A stretch of 64,000 nucleotides of DNA. Origin: Halomonas icarae. Lineage in GTDB: Bacteria; Pseudomonadota; Gammaproteobacteria; Pseudomonadales; Halomonadaceae. Below, in pieces: positions 1 to 11,084 of the stretch; position 1 is the stretch's first letter, and each line of letters opens with the position of its first letter. A model generated the notes under the pieces. The model was not told the DNA's origin. It was given only the letters and a program-made list of their open reading frames with translations, and made no database searches. Both the position numbers and the translations under genes were made by a program. Location: assembly GCF_009901955.1 (NCBI RefSeq), contig NZ_WUTS01000001.1, positions 993,034 to 1,057,033 of the forward strand. Reading direction: 5' to 3'.

Positions 1-765
1 CGGCGTTTCACGCTGACCGAGGCGGGGCGGCGGGCCTACGACTATGCCCTCAAGCTGTTCGCCGAGCATGAGCAGTTTCGCCACTCCCTGGACGCCGACT
101 CGACCTATTCAGGGGACTGTCGGCTCGCTTCGCCCGGCAGCGTGGGCGCGATGCTCTACCCCTTCCTGCTCGGCCAGCAGCAGATGCATCCCGGGCTGAC
201 GGTCAGCTACAGCTTCGCGTTCAACCAGGAGATCTCCCAGGATGTGCTGGCGGGCCGCTATGACCTGGGCATCGTCACCGAGGCCATGCGCCATCCCGAT
301 CTCGAGGTGGCGCTCTGGCACCGCGAGCCGCTATGCCTGGTGGTGCCGGCGGATTTCACCGGGACCGGACTGGCCGAGCTGATGGGGATCGGCTTTATCA
401 GCTATTTCGATGGACTGAATCATGCCAGTGCCCTGTTACGTAGCAACTTCCCCCGCGAGTTTCGCTCCATGAGCCACTTCCGCCGCCAGGGCTTTACCAA
501 TGAAGTGGGCATGGTGATGGATGCCGTGGCGCGGGGGTTGGGCTTTACGGTGGTGTCACGGCCGGTGCTCGAGACATCCCCCTGGCAGCGTCAGGTCAAG
601 GCACTGGAACTGCCCGTGGCGGTATATGAAACCCTCTATCGCGTGACCCGAGCGGGCAGCGAAATGCCGCGTCGCTATGTCCGGCTGCTGGAGGACTTTC
701 GCGAGCAGCGCCGTCTCGCCCTGCATGGCTATGGTGACTCGCCTGAGGTCGCGCCATTGCCATAG
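1..765 (+). CDS. LysR-family transcriptional regulator, 5' end cut by the window
   Basis: The frame is open from the first base, and 254 residues are visible before TAG. The visible N-terminus (RRFTLTEAGRRAYDYA) is the wing and linker-helix end of a LysR winged helix-turn-helix. The periplasmic-binding-like effector domain follows. About 50 residues, including the recognition helix, lie outside the window. The gene converges on gcvP with a hairpin between them, so it is not co-transcribed with it. The target and ligand cannot be inferred from what is visible. Confidence 0.85.
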   Translation, partial: RRFTLTEAGRRAYDYALKLFAEHEQFRHSLDADSTYSGDCRLASPGSVGAMLYPFLLGQQQMHPGLTVSYSFAFNQEISQDVLAGRYDLGIVTEAMRHPDLEVALWHREPLCLVVPADFTGTGLAELMGIGFISYFDGLNHASALLRSNFPREFRSMSHFRRQGFTNEVGMVMDAVARGLGFTVVSRPVLETSPWQRQVKALELPVAVYETLYRVTRAGSEMPRRYVRLLEDFREQRRLALHGYGDSPEVAPLP

Positions 766-830
766 TACAAAACTGCCCCAGTACAAAAACTGCCCCATTA
801 CAAAGAATTCCCCCATTACAAAAAAGGGCC
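764..830. repeat. Degenerate short tandem repeat, about four 16-18 bp units
   Basis: Units start at 764, 780, 797 and 815 and share a core of A(G/T)TACAAA followed by a run of C (AGTACAAAACTGCCCC and AGTACAAAAACTGCCCC for the first two). The first unit begins inside the LysR stop codon, and the last runs into the gcvP terminator stem. The array is AT-richer than its surroundings. Function is unknown; replication slippage is the simplest origin. Confidence 0.6.
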
Positions 831-847
831 CCGCATCGGCGGGGCCC
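820..847 (-). terminator. Intrinsic terminator of gcvP, possibly bidirectional
   Basis: GGGCCCCGC at 826-834 pairs perfectly with GCGGGGCCC at 839-847 around a 4-nt loop. On the minus strand the stem is followed by a run of six T (820-825), as expected for a Rho-independent terminator at the end of gcvP. On the plus strand the T-run is missing, so termination of the LysR gene here would be weaker. Confidence 0.8.
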
Positions 848-878
848 TTCGATATGGTGCGCGGCTGTCTCCAGGATA

Positions 879-3773
<2,895 letters not shown>

Positions 3774-3837
3774 GTCACACCCTGTCGATAAAGTAAGGTC
3801 CGGTTGCCGTCACAGGCGGCACCGTAGATCGTGGAAA

Positions 3838-3858
3838 CCCCGGCCCAGCGGGCCGGGG
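3838..3858 (-). other. GC-rich hairpin between gcvH and gcvP
   Basis: CCCCGGCCC at 3838-3846 pairs with GGGCCGGGG at 3850-3858 around a 3-nt loop. There is no real T-run on the minus strand, only TTT after the stem. It looks more like an mRNA-stabilising or partially terminating intercistronic hairpin, which would set GcvH above GcvP, than a full terminator. Confidence 0.5.
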
Positions 3859-3879
3859 AGTGAGGCAAGTCGCGCAGGA

Positions 3880-4272
3880 TCAGTCGTCGGCGCTGGCCAC
3901 GGCCTGGTAGCCGTCGGCGTCCAGCAGGTCGTCGATCTGGGTGGCATCCTCGAGACGCACCTTCATGATCCAGCCATCCTCGTAAGGGGACTCGTTCAGC
4001 GTCTCGGGGGCGTCTTCCAGCGCCTCGTTGACGTCGATGACCTCGCCGGCCACCGGGGCGTAGAGATCGGAGGCGGCCTTGACCGACTCGACCACACCGA
4101 ACTCCTCCTTGAGCTCGAGGGCGCGGCCGACCTCGGGCAGTTCGACGAAGACCACGTCACCCAGGGCTTCCTGGGCATGATCGCTGATGCCGATGGTCAC
4201 GGTGCCGTCGCCATTGTCGAGGACCCACTCGTGACTGTCGGCGTAACGCAGATTGGCAGGAATAGAGCTCAT
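3880..4272 (-). CDS. gcvH: Glycine cleavage system H protein (lipoyl carrier)
   Basis: This 130-residue protein matches the usual GcvH length. It carries the lipoyl-lysine motif VESVKAASD, which shuttles the aminomethyl intermediate between the P, T and L proteins. The N-terminal segment RYADSHEWV is typical. It is first in the gcvH-gcvP unit and is divergent from the amino-acid symporter gene, with a 437-bp shared control region upstream. Confidence 0.97.
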   Translation of the reverse strand: MSSIPANLRYADSHEWVLDNGDGTVTIGISDHAQEALGDVVFVELPEVGRALELKEEFGVVESVKAASDLYAPVAGEVIDVNEALEDAPETLNESPYEDGWIMKVRLEDATQIDDLLDADGYQAVASADD

Positions 4273-4436
4273 CGATATTTCCTATAAGAAAAGTTTTTCC
4301 AGGCAGATTGAATGCTACCGCCATTGGCGGCATTTGGCGAGCCCATCATCATCGCGGAGGGCGGTGATCGATGGCTCGTCGTTTAGGGTGGCGGGTCGGA
4401 AGCTATCCGTCCAGCCTTACACCGCTGGGTTGACAT

Positions 4437-4452
4437 GTTTCTGATCGGAAAC
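4437..4452. promoter_or_regulatory. Operator-like palindrome in the gcvH/symporter divergent region
   Basis: GTTTCTGATCGGAAAC is palindromic apart from one mismatched pair (arms GTTTC/GAAAC around a central GATC). It starts one base after a TTGACA hexamer, so a repressor bound here would cover the spacer of a plus-strand promoter. Operators for dimeric regulators look like this. Which regulator binds is unknown. Confidence 0.4.
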
Positions 4453-4597
4453 ACGAAAGGGAGGCGGATAGCTAACGGTTGAACGTGCGTCGTTCGTCTG
4501 GGTGGTGTGGCGACCATGAAATCCGCTATGTTACGCGGGATTGCGTTGGGGTTCGCACTGCCTTTTCCAAGGTGCCACGCGTCATGCTCATGACCAT

Positions 4598-4643
4598 AGT
4601 GACCGACACTCGCTGTACGGGAGCCGGGTGTCCGTTGGTCACT
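4598..4643 (+). other. Stable hairpin in the presumed 5' leader of the symporter mRNA
   Basis: AGTGACC (4598-4604) plus GACAC (4605-4609) pair with GTGTC (4628-4632) and GGTCACT (4637-4643), giving 12 base pairs interrupted only by a CGTT bulge. The loop is 18 nt. It sits about 65 bp upstream of the GTG start. It could be a leader regulatory element, but no known riboswitch class is recognised. Confidence 0.4.
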
Positions 4644-4709
4644 GCTCCAGAGTCGAGAGGGGTGCGATAAGCCACTGCGCATAACAACAATCCGCTTAGG
4701 GAGATTCAC

Positions 4710-6116
4710 GTGGAAACCTTGAACAGTATTTTCAGTGCCATCAACGGCGTGGTGTGGGGGCCATTGATGCTTATCCTGTTGCTCGGGGTGGGGATCTATC
4801 TGCAGGCTGGCCTCAAGCTGATGCCGATCCGCAAGTTGGGGGAAGGCTTCAAGCTGATGTGGCAGGGGCGTGACGGCAAGCACACCCCCGATGGCAAGTC
4901 GAAGGGCGAAGAGGATGGTGAGATTTCGCCCTTCAACGCCCTGATGACGGCGCTGTCGGCGACCATCGGCACCGGCAATATTGCCGGCGTGGCCACCGCC
5001 ATCGCCCTGGGTGGCCCCGGTGCGGTGTTCTGGATGTGGATCACCGCCCTGGTGGGCATGGCCACCAAGTTCGCCGAGGCGGTGCTGGCGGTTCGCTACC
5101 GGGAAACCGACAGCACCGGCTACCATATCGGTGGCCCGATGTATTACATCAAGAATGGCCTGGGCCGAAAGTGGCTGTGGCTGGGTGGCGCCTTCGCCTT
5201 CTTCGGCGCCGTCGCCGCTTTCGGCATCGGTAACACCGTGCAGTCCAACTCCGTGGCCGACGCCCTCGATAGCACCTTCGGGCTGCCTCACTGGGTCACC
5301 GGTGTGGTGATCATGGTGCTGGCCGGTGCGGTGATCCTCGGTGGCATCAAGCGGATCGCCAAGGTGGCGGGCAAGCTGGTTCCGATCATGGGTATCGCCT
5401 ATGTGATCGCGGGTCTGGTCGTGCTGGCGATCAACGCCGACCAGATCGGCAGCGCCTTCGGCATGATCTTTACCTACGCGTTCAACCCCCACGCCGCCGT
5501 CGGTGGTTTCGCCGGTGCGGCCGTGATGGCGGCCATTCGCTTCGGCGTGGCGCGCGGGATCTTCTCCAACGAGGCGGGCCTGGGCAGTGCACCCATCGCG
5601 CATGCCGCGGCACAGACCAAGAATCCGGTTCGTCAGGGGCTGATCGCGATGCTGGGTACCTTTATCGATACCATCATCGTCTGCTCCATCACCGCCCTGG
5701 TGATCCTGACCGCCGGTGTTTGGAAGACGGGAGAGGCCGGTGCCTCGCTGACCGCGCTCTCCTTCGACGCGGCACTGCCGGGCATGGGCAACGAGGTGGT
5801 ATCACTGGCACTGGCGGTGTTTGCCTTTACCACCATCCTGGGGTGGTCCTTCTACGGCGAGAAGTGCTTCCAGTTCCTGTTCGGAACCCGCTCGATCATG
5901 CTCTACCGGGTATTGTTCGTGCTGGCGATTCCGGTTGGTGCGCTGGCGAGCCTGGGCTTCATCTGGCTGATGGCCGACACTTTCAATGCCATGATGGCGA
6001 TTCCCAACCTGATCGCCCTGGCACTGCTGTCGCCGGTGGTGTTCAAGCTGGCACGCGCCTACTTCAATGGCGAAGATGTACTGCCGGGCGAGGAGCTGGA
6101 CCACGACAAGTCGTGA
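4710..6116 (+). CDS. Sodium:alanine/glycine symporter (AGCS family)
   Basis: This 468-residue polytopic inner-membrane protein has the AGCS signature GPGAVFWMWITALVGMATKF near residue 105, plus the conserved GIGNTVQ segment. It imports alanine and/or glycine coupled to Na+ entry. The start is GTG at 4710 with an AGGGAG site 6 bp upstream. Its position divergent from gcvHP suggests that the substrate includes glycine feeding the cleavage system. The exact amino-acid preference cannot be read from the sequence. Confidence 0.92.
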   Translation: METLNSIFSAINGVVWGPLMLILLLGVGIYLQAGLKLMPIRKLGEGFKLMWQGRDGKHTPDGKSKGEEDGEISPFNALMTALSATIGTGNIAGVATAIALGGPGAVFWMWITALVGMATKFAEAVLAVRYRETDSTGYHIGGPMYYIKNGLGRKWLWLGGAFAFFGAVAAFGIGNTVQSNSVADALDSTFGLPHWVTGVVIMVLAGAVILGGIKRIAKVAGKLVPIMGIAYVIAGLVVLAINADQIGSAFGMIFTYAFNPHAAVGGFAGAAVMAAIRFGVARGIFSNEAGLGSAPIAHAAAQTKNPVRQGLIAMLGTFIDTIIVCSITALVILTAGVWKTGEAGASLTALSFDAALPGMGNEVVSLALAVFAFTTILGWSFYGEKCFQFLFGTRSIMLYRVLFVLAIPVGALASLGFIWLMADTFNAMMAIPNLIALALLSPVVFKLARAYFNGEDVLPGEELDHDKS

Positions 6117-6143
6117 TACCTCACGCTGTTGCTGCATCACAGG

Positions 6144-6163
6144 AGGCGCCCCACGGGGCGCCT
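6144..6163 (+). terminator. Terminator-like hairpin after the symporter gene
   Basis: AGGCGCCC (6144-6151) pairs with GGGCGCCT (6156-6163) around a CACG loop, followed by CTGTCGTT. It begins 27 bp after the symporter stop. The T-run is poor, so termination is likely but not certain. Confidence 0.6.
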
Positions 6164-6299
6164 CTGTCGTTAGGGGGGCGGCTGTGGCTAGCGTCGTGGG
6201 CTTGTTGATATCGGCCTTGCCTACCAGACTGGTACCGCGGCCCTGCCGGCCAGGCAGTGAGCCTACCCATGACACCAGTGACTACCGGAGGAGAGTGGC

Positions 6300-6740
6300 A
6301 TGACAATTTTCGAAGCCCTGCGTGAGAGCCACGACAAGCAGCGTCGACTGTTAGCGCTACTGGTCGAAACCAGCGGGGATAGCGACGGGCGCGACGAACT
6401 CTATCGACGGCTGCGCGCCGAGCTGGTCAATCATGCCGGGGCCGAGGAGCGCTCCCTCTACGTGCCGATGATGGAGCATGATCTGACCCAGGAGAAGGCG
6501 AGGCACAGTGTCGCGGAGCATCACGAGATCGATGAGGCACTCGAGGCGCTCGACACCACGGACTATAGCTCACCGGGCTGGCTGGCGGCGGCCAGGAGGC
6601 TGCAGGATCTCGTCATTCACCACCTGGATGAAGAGGAGCAGGAAGTTTTTCAGCTGGCGGGGCGGGTGTTCGATGACGCCACCAAGACGCAATTGGCCAG
6701 TACCTATCAGGAAGACATGCTGGAGCGCGAGGCTCCCTAG
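6300..6740 (+). CDS. Hemerythrin-domain protein
   Basis: This 146-residue four-helix protein has the hemerythrin spacing of metal ligands: His11 (SHD), His45 with Glu49 (NHAGAEE), His74-His75-Glu76 and His107-His108 with DEEE. Such proteins bind a di-iron centre and act in O2, NO or iron handling. No partner domain is fused. The start follows a GGAGGA site. It stands alone between the symporter gene and the convergent alkB. Confidence 0.88.
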   Translation: MTIFEALRESHDKQRRLLALLVETSGDSDGRDELYRRLRAELVNHAGAEERSLYVPMMEHDLTQEKARHSVAEHHEIDEALEALDTTDYSSPGWLAAARRLQDLVIHHLDEEEQEVFQLAGRVFDDATKTQLASTYQEDMLEREAP

Positions 6741-6869
6741 GTCACAGGCCAGCCCCTGGGCCTGCGAGAGGCGATGCGGCCGATGGCTACGGGGAAGAAT
6801 CTTATACCGTTATCTTGCCGTGCCATCCTGCACCCGACCCATGAACCATGAAGCCTGGCTTGTTCAGGA

Positions 6870-7472
6870 TCAACCAGGCCCGATGACTCGGCGAAAGGTC
6901 AGGCTGATGCGCAGCCCCGGGATACGCCGGGGCAGCAGGGCATGCTGCAGCTGCGCCTGGACCCCAGGCCCCATCACCAGCAGGCTGCCGTGGGGCAGCC
7001 AGACATTGAAGGCGGGGGCCTGGCGATTCTTCCAACGAAAGCGCAGTGGCCGCTCGGCGCCCAGGCTGAGTGCGGCAATCAGTGGGCTATCGCCGAGCTC
7101 TGGCTCGTCATCGCTGTGCCACCCCATGCGCTCATCACCGTCGTTATAACGGTTAAGCAGCACGCTATTGAAGCGTGCGTCGAAACCCTGTGAGGCGAGT
7201 GTGGCGACGACCCGGTCGCGCAGGTCGGTCACGAGCGGATGCCAGGGCTCGGGAGTGAAGTCACGCCCCGAGTAGCGGTAGCAAGCTCCGGTATCCCCCA
7301 TCCAGACCTGGCGACGTGGGATGGGGTGTTCGCGACCATACAGGCGCAGTGTGGGGCGCTGCCAGGTGAGCTGAACATTGAGGGCGGCGAGCAGCGCACT
7401 GGCATCGGGCTCTCCCAGCAGGGGATCCATGAGCCACATGGGCGGGTCGGCTAGCAGGGTCTCGATCGGCAT
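6870..7472 (-). CDS. alkB: AlkB-type 2-oxoglutarate/Fe(II)-dependent DNA repair dioxygenase
   Basis: This 200-residue oxygenase carries the AlkB iron site His119-x-Asp121 (GWHSDDEPELG) and a distal His177, with the 2-oxoglutarate pair Arg188 and Arg194 in RISLTFR. The NRYNDGDERMGWHSD segment is typical of the ALKBH2/3-like branch, which removes 1-methyladenine and 3-methylcytosine by oxidative demethylation. It is transcribed toward the hemerythrin gene and separated by 24 bp from the PAP2 phosphatase gene upstream. Confidence 0.92.
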   Translation of the reverse strand: MPIETLLADPPMWLMDPLLGEPDASALLAALNVQLTWQRPTLRLYGREHPIPRRQVWMGDTGACYRYSGRDFTPEPWHPLVTDLRDRVVATLASQGFDARFNSVLLNRYNDGDERMGWHSDDEPELGDSPLIAALSLGAERPLRFRWKNRQAPAFNVWLPHGSLLVMGPGVQAQLQHALLPRRIPGLRISLTFRRVIGPG

Positions 7473-7496
7473 GGTTCAAGGATGCCACACAGGGCG

Positions 7497-8039
7497 TCAG
7501 CCGGCGAAGGCCAGGCTGCCCCACGCGAAGAGCATTCCGATCAGCCCCCCGGCCAGCACGTCGCTAACGTAGTGCAGGCCCAGTCCCACCCGGGAGAGGG
7601 CGATCAGTATCACCACTGGCACCAGCCAGGGGCTCAGCCAGGGCAGGTGGCTAGAGGTCAGGGTCAGGAACATTACGGCATGCATGGTGTGGCCGCTGGG
7701 GAAGCTGTAGCGGTCTCGGGCCGGGGCCTGCCGGCTGACGTTGCCAACGAAGGTGATGAAGGGACGTTCACGACACAGCCGCGTCTTGAGTAGCCGGTAG
7801 ACACCAATCGCGATCAGGGCGGTCAGGGAGTACTGCAGCAGGTATCTCCAGCCCGCTTCGGGATGCAGCAGGGGCAGGGCAGCAATCAGTGCCACCCAGG
7901 CCGGCCAGTCGCCCAGTCCACTGGCCAGGCGCAGGGTGGTCAGCCAGGGACGGTAGAGGTTGTAGCGGCCCAGGCGTCGGCAGAGGTGCCATTCGAGCAT
8001 GTCAAGGTATTCAAACACGGCAGGGGCGTTCGGTCGCAT
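7497..8039 (-). CDS. PAP2-superfamily membrane phosphatase
   Basis: The three phosphatase signatures are present: KTRLCRERP, PSGH and SRVGLGLHYVSD. Several hydrophobic helices surround them, so this is an inner-membrane lipid or polyprenyl phosphatase. I start it at MRPNAP (180 residues), because longer upstream extensions lie inside the glycosyltransferase frame and look non-coding. This start overlaps the glycosyltransferase 3' end by 29 bp, suggesting coupled translation. The substrate (phosphatidate, PG-phosphate or undecaprenyl-PP) is not decidable. Confidence 0.88.
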   Translation of the reverse strand: MRPNAPAVFEYLDMLEWHLCRRLGRYNLYRPWLTTLRLASGLGDWPAWVALIAALPLLHPEAGWRYLLQYSLTALIAIGVYRLLKTRLCRERPFITFVGNVSRQAPARDRYSFPSGHTMHAVMFLTLTSSHLPWLSPWLVPVVILIALSRVGLGLHYVSDVLAGGLIGMLFAWGSLAFAG

Positions 8040-9165
8040 GGCGATTCTCCCGGGCATCCTTGAGGGCGGCAACAAAGGTGTCGGTGATGGCAGGCCAGGT
8101 ATAGCCGAGAGCCCGGCTGCGGGCGGCTCGCCCCAGTCGTGTCCAACGGGCAGGGTGCTGACAGAGTGCGACGGCAGCGTCGCGGAAGCCCGCCTCGTCG
8201 CCTGGGTCCAGCGAGAGGCCGTTGCGTCCATCGTCGATCAGTTCCGCGCCGGCGGCGTGACGAAAGGCGATCACCCCCAGGCCGCTGGCCATGGCCTCCA
8301 ACAACACGTTGCCCCAGGTCTCCGAGAGCGAGGGAAATAGAAAGAGGTCGGCGCTGGCGTAATATCGGGCCAGCGCATCGGGCGACACGAAGCCGGTGAA
8401 GTGGGCTTCGGGCAGGCTGCGTTCCAGGGAGCGCCGTGAGGGTCCGTCGCCGACGATGACCTGGCGTATCTCGGGGTGGGCGGCATACATGGCGCGGAAA
8501 CTGTCGCGCAGCAGGTCGAGGTTCTTCTCCGGGGCCAGTCGGCCCACATGCAGTGCCACCGGAGTGTGCGTCCCCGCACCCCATCGGCGGCGCAGGGTAT
8601 CGTCGCGGTGTCCCGGGGCGAAGCGGGTGCCATCGACCCCCCGGGCCATGCAGCGCACCCCCTGGAAGCCGCGCCGCCTCAGGTCATCGAGCTGGGAGTG
8701 GGTCGGCACCAAGGTCGCCGCGCAACGGTTGTGAAAGGTGCGCAGGCGCGTCTCCACCAGCGGTGCCAACCAGGGGATGCCGTAGTCATGGCAGTAATGG
8801 TCGAAATTGGTGTGCCAGCCCGCGACCACCGGCAGGCCGAGGCGGCGTGCGGCTCGCTGCGCGGACCAGCCCAGTGGCCCTTGTGTCGCCAGGTAGACCA
8901 CATCGGGCGGGTTCTCGCGCCACCATTGGGCGATGCGCCGTCCGGAGGGCAGGCCGACGCGCACCTGGCGATAGCCCGGTACGGCCAGCCCCGGGAGCTG
9001 AAGCTCAACCGCCACCTCCTCGGCGGATCCGGGGGCCATCGGTCGCGGGCGGATCAGCTGCAGCTGATGGCCGCGGGCGAGCAGCTCGCCGCTTAACTGT
9101 GCCAGGGTATGGGCGACGCCGTTGACCTCAGGCGTCCAGGTCTCGCTGACCAGGCAGATGTGCAT
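8011..9165 (-). CDS. GT4-family glycosyltransferase, GDP-mannose mannosyltransferase-like
   Basis: This is a GT-B fold enzyme of 384 residues. The N-terminal acceptor domain starts MHICLVSETWTPEVNGVA. The C-terminal nucleotide-sugar domain carries HVGRLAPEKNL and the FPSLSETWGNVLLEAMASG signature with the EX7E pair. ATG at 9165 is preferred because GAGG lies 6 nt upstream of it. The closest recognisable type is the MgtA-like alpha-mannosyltransferase that adds sugar to diacylglycerol lipids. The overlap with the PAP2 phosphatase suggests glycolipid synthesis, which is an inference. Confidence 0.85.
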   Translation of the reverse strand: MHICLVSETWTPEVNGVAHTLAQLSGELLARGHQLQLIRPRPMAPGSAEEVAVELQLPGLAVPGYRQVRVGLPSGRRIAQWWRENPPDVVYLATQGPLGWSAQRAARRLGLPVVAGWHTNFDHYCHDYGIPWLAPLVETRLRTFHNRCAATLVPTHSQLDDLRRRGFQGVRCMARGVDGTRFAPGHRDDTLRRRWGAGTHTPVALHVGRLAPEKNLDLLRDSFRAMYAAHPEIRQVIVGDGPSRRSLERSLPEAHFTGFVSPDALARYYASADLFLFPSLSETWGNVLLEAMASGLGVIAFRHAAGAELIDDGRNGLSLDPGDEAGFRDAAVALCQHPARWTRLGRAARSRALGYTWPAITDTFVAALKDARENRHATERPCRV

Positions 9166-9258
9166 CACCATCCTCGTCGCATGCGGGCTTGCACCCGGTT
9201 GCCACAAGAATGGTGGAAGTGGATGACAGGCCGACGACAGGTGGATTAAGAGGGCATG

Positions 9259-10182
9259 TCAACGCAGCACGCGGCGCGGATTGACCGGCTTGCCGCCGTG
9301 ACGAAGGTCGAACAGCAGATCATGGCGCTCGGTGGCGTTGCTGTGGCCCACGGTACAGAGCGCCTCCCCACGATTGACGTTCTGACCACTCTCCACCAGC
9401 AGGCGATCGCAGAGGGCGTAGACGCTCTGCAGATTGTCGGGATGATGGACGATGACCACCTTGCCGAGCTGACGCATGCTGCCGGCATAACGCACCTCGC
9501 CGGAGGCGACGGCCTTGGCCCTGGCGTCACGCTCGGTAGCCAGCAGCATGGGCTGCAGGGTGCCGTGGCTGTCGGTGCCGTAGGCTCTGGCGATGCGGTA
9601 GTCATCCAGCGGCCAGGGCCAACGACGCGCCGAGCCTGGGAGCGCCCCAGGGTCTGGCAGGCTGGCCCGACGCGGGGCGCTCGGCTTGCTAGAGCTTGAG
9701 CTGCCACCGGAACGGGATGCCGTGCCGCGCGCGGATAGGGGGACCTGAATCAGCTGGCCAACTTTCAGCTGGGTGGGTCGTACACCGGGATTGGCCGACT
9801 GGATCTGCGAGGCTTGGGTTCCGAAGCGCCGGGCGATACGGGAGTAGGTATCACCGGGGCGCACCTGATAACGGTAGGGACCACGGTAGGGCGCGCGTTC
9901 GCGCTGGGTGGGCATCAGCAGTCGCTGACCAACCGCCAGGCGCCTGGCATTCACCCCCGGATTGAAGCGCTGCAGTCGCTCCAAGGGGATGCCCGCGCGT
10001 TGTGCCAGGGTACCCAGGGTGTCACCCCGCTGCACGATGACCCAGCCACCGTTACGAGAGGCTTCCGCCGCGTCGCGTGTCACTCCGTCGGTCGACCGTG
10101 AGGCGCATCCGGTGAGCAGCAGCAGCGCGATCAGAAGCGCGAAAGCCGTTCGTCCTTTTGTTGCCAAAGCGCATTGATCCAT
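9259..10182 (-). CDS. LysM/LytM-domain lipoprotein, NlpD-like
   Basis: A lipoprotein signal ending LLTGC (Cys at residue 26) is followed by two LysM peptidoglycan-binding repeats (about residues 47-92 and 104-148), a Ser/Pro linker and a C-terminal LytM (M23) domain. The zinc ligands of active LytM enzymes are not preserved: the usual HxH is replaced by DLLFDLRHGGKPVNP. This fits an activator of N-acetylmuramyl amidases such as NlpD or ActS rather than an active peptidase. The start overlaps the 3' end of the acyltransferase gene by 52 bp. Confidence 0.88.
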   Translation of the reverse strand: MDQCALATKGRTAFALLIALLLLTGCASRSTDGVTRDAAEASRNGGWVIVQRGDTLGTLAQRAGIPLERLQRFNPGVNARRLAVGQRLLMPTQRERAPYRGPYRYQVRPGDTYSRIARRFGTQASQIQSANPGVRPTQLKVGQLIQVPLSARGTASRSGGSSSSSKPSAPRRASLPDPGALPGSARRWPWPLDDYRIARAYGTDSHGTLQPMLLATERDARAKAVASGEVRYAGSMRQLGKVVIVHHPDNLQSVYALCDRLLVESGQNVNRGEALCTVGHSNATERHDLLFDLRHGGKPVNPRRVLR

Positions 10183-11000
10183 GAGTGGAAGCGTTCCTTG
10201 TCGCTGGCGTTGTCCTGGTAGTTGCCGTCATGCATCCAGTCTGCGACCGGCAGGACACGGGTCTGCATCACGATACGACCCTCGCGACCGCACAGATAGC
10301 CCCAGAAGCTCGGGTTCGGGTTGTCGTAGTAAAGGGTAACATCGATGATGCCGGCGAGCTGATCGCCCAGCAGGTTGAGTACCTGAGCGACGCCCCCGGC
10401 ACGAGGCCTCAGCAGGTGTCGGTAGGGTGATGCCTGGGCGGCCTGCTTGGCGGCCGTGAAGCGAGTACCCTCCACGAAGTTGAAGATGGCGATAGGCATT
10501 TCGTGGGCCCGCCGACACATGCGCTCCGTGGCCTCCTGGTCGCGACGGGCGAGATGAGGGTGACGGGCCCTCTGCTCGGCGGTCATGCGACGCATGAAGG
10601 GGTACTCAAGGGCCCACCAGGCCAGCCCCACGATCGGCACCCAGATCAGCTGCCGCTTGAGAAAGAAGCGTGGCATGGGGATGCGTCGATGCAACGCGAA
10701 GAAGAGCACGAAGATATCGGTCCAGCTGCGGTGATTGGAGAGCACCAACCAGCCCTGCCGACGGGAGAGGCCTTCCGGAATCTCGATCTCCAGGTTCGGT
10801 TTTAGCCAGTGCCGCATCCACCACAGGTTGAGGCCGATCCAGTTGAGGGCGATGGCGTTAAGCAACTTGAGCACTGCCAGGCGCAAGCGATGGCCCGGTG
10901 TCACCAGCTTGACCAGGGTCATCAGCAGCAGGGGAAGACCCCATAGCAGAGTGGTCAGGGTAAGCAACAGCAGGCTGACAATGCCCCTGAGGGTCGACAT
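10131..11000 (-). CDS. PlsC-like acyltransferase (LPLAT family, YihG-type)
   Basis: This 289-residue membrane-anchored acyltransferase has an N-terminal hydrophobic segment, the catalytic NHRSWTD motif (NHx4D), FVEGTR and PRAGG. Together these define the lysophospholipid acyltransferase superfamily, which uses acyl-CoA or acyl-ACP to acylate lysophosphatidate-type acceptors. The start is set at MSTLRG because GGAG lies 6 nt upstream; an in-frame ATG four codons earlier overlaps that site. It leads the minus-strand envelope cluster. Confidence 0.9.
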   Translation of the reverse strand: MSTLRGIVSLLLLTLTTLLWGLPLLLMTLVKLVTPGHRLRLAVLKLLNAIALNWIGLNLWWMRHWLKPNLEIEIPEGLSRRQGWLVLSNHRSWTDIFVLFFALHRRIPMPRFFLKRQLIWVPIVGLAWWALEYPFMRRMTAEQRARHPHLARRDQEATERMCRRAHEMPIAIFNFVEGTRFTAAKQAAQASPYRHLLRPRAGGVAQVLNLLGDQLAGIIDVTLYYDNPNPSFWGYLCGREGRIVMQTRVLPVADWMHDGNYQDNASDKERFHSWINALWQQKDERLSRF

Positions 11001-11084
11001 GCCGATCTCCATGCGTGGTCACGATAGTGACGGCAATGCTAAAGGATCATCCGTTGCCTGCCCAGCGCCGCCAGTAACCCCCGC

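Larger units (their letters stand above)
4273..4709. promoter_or_regulatory. Divergent control region between gcvH and the alanine/glycine symporter gene
   Basis: This is the only gene-free stretch over 300 bp. It contains a near-perfect palindrome at 4437-4452, a TTGACA hexamer at 4430-4435, a 9-bp inverted repeat (AGCTATCCG at 4401-4409, CGGATAGCT at 4465-4473) and a bulged hairpin at 4598-4643 in the presumed leader of the symporter gene. I looked for the glycine-riboswitch core on both strands and did not recognise it. A long frame on the minus strand crosses the region but looks like antisense noise. Confidence 0.5.

Noticed and set aside
4273..4709. Possible glycine riboswitch upstream of gcvH or the symporter
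   Set aside because: I looked for the conserved core and paired helices on both strands and did not find them. A covariance-model search would be decisive.
4383..5603. Minus-strand frame covering the gcvH/symporter gap
   Set aside because: The product is low-complexity (His, Gly, Asp rich), mostly antisense to the symporter gene, and has no start signal.
6802..6815. A 14-bp match (TTATACCGTTATCT) to 26774-26787, suggesting a shared operator
   Set aside because: The first copy lies between two convergent genes, where no promoter is expected. A match of this length can occur by chance in 64 kb.
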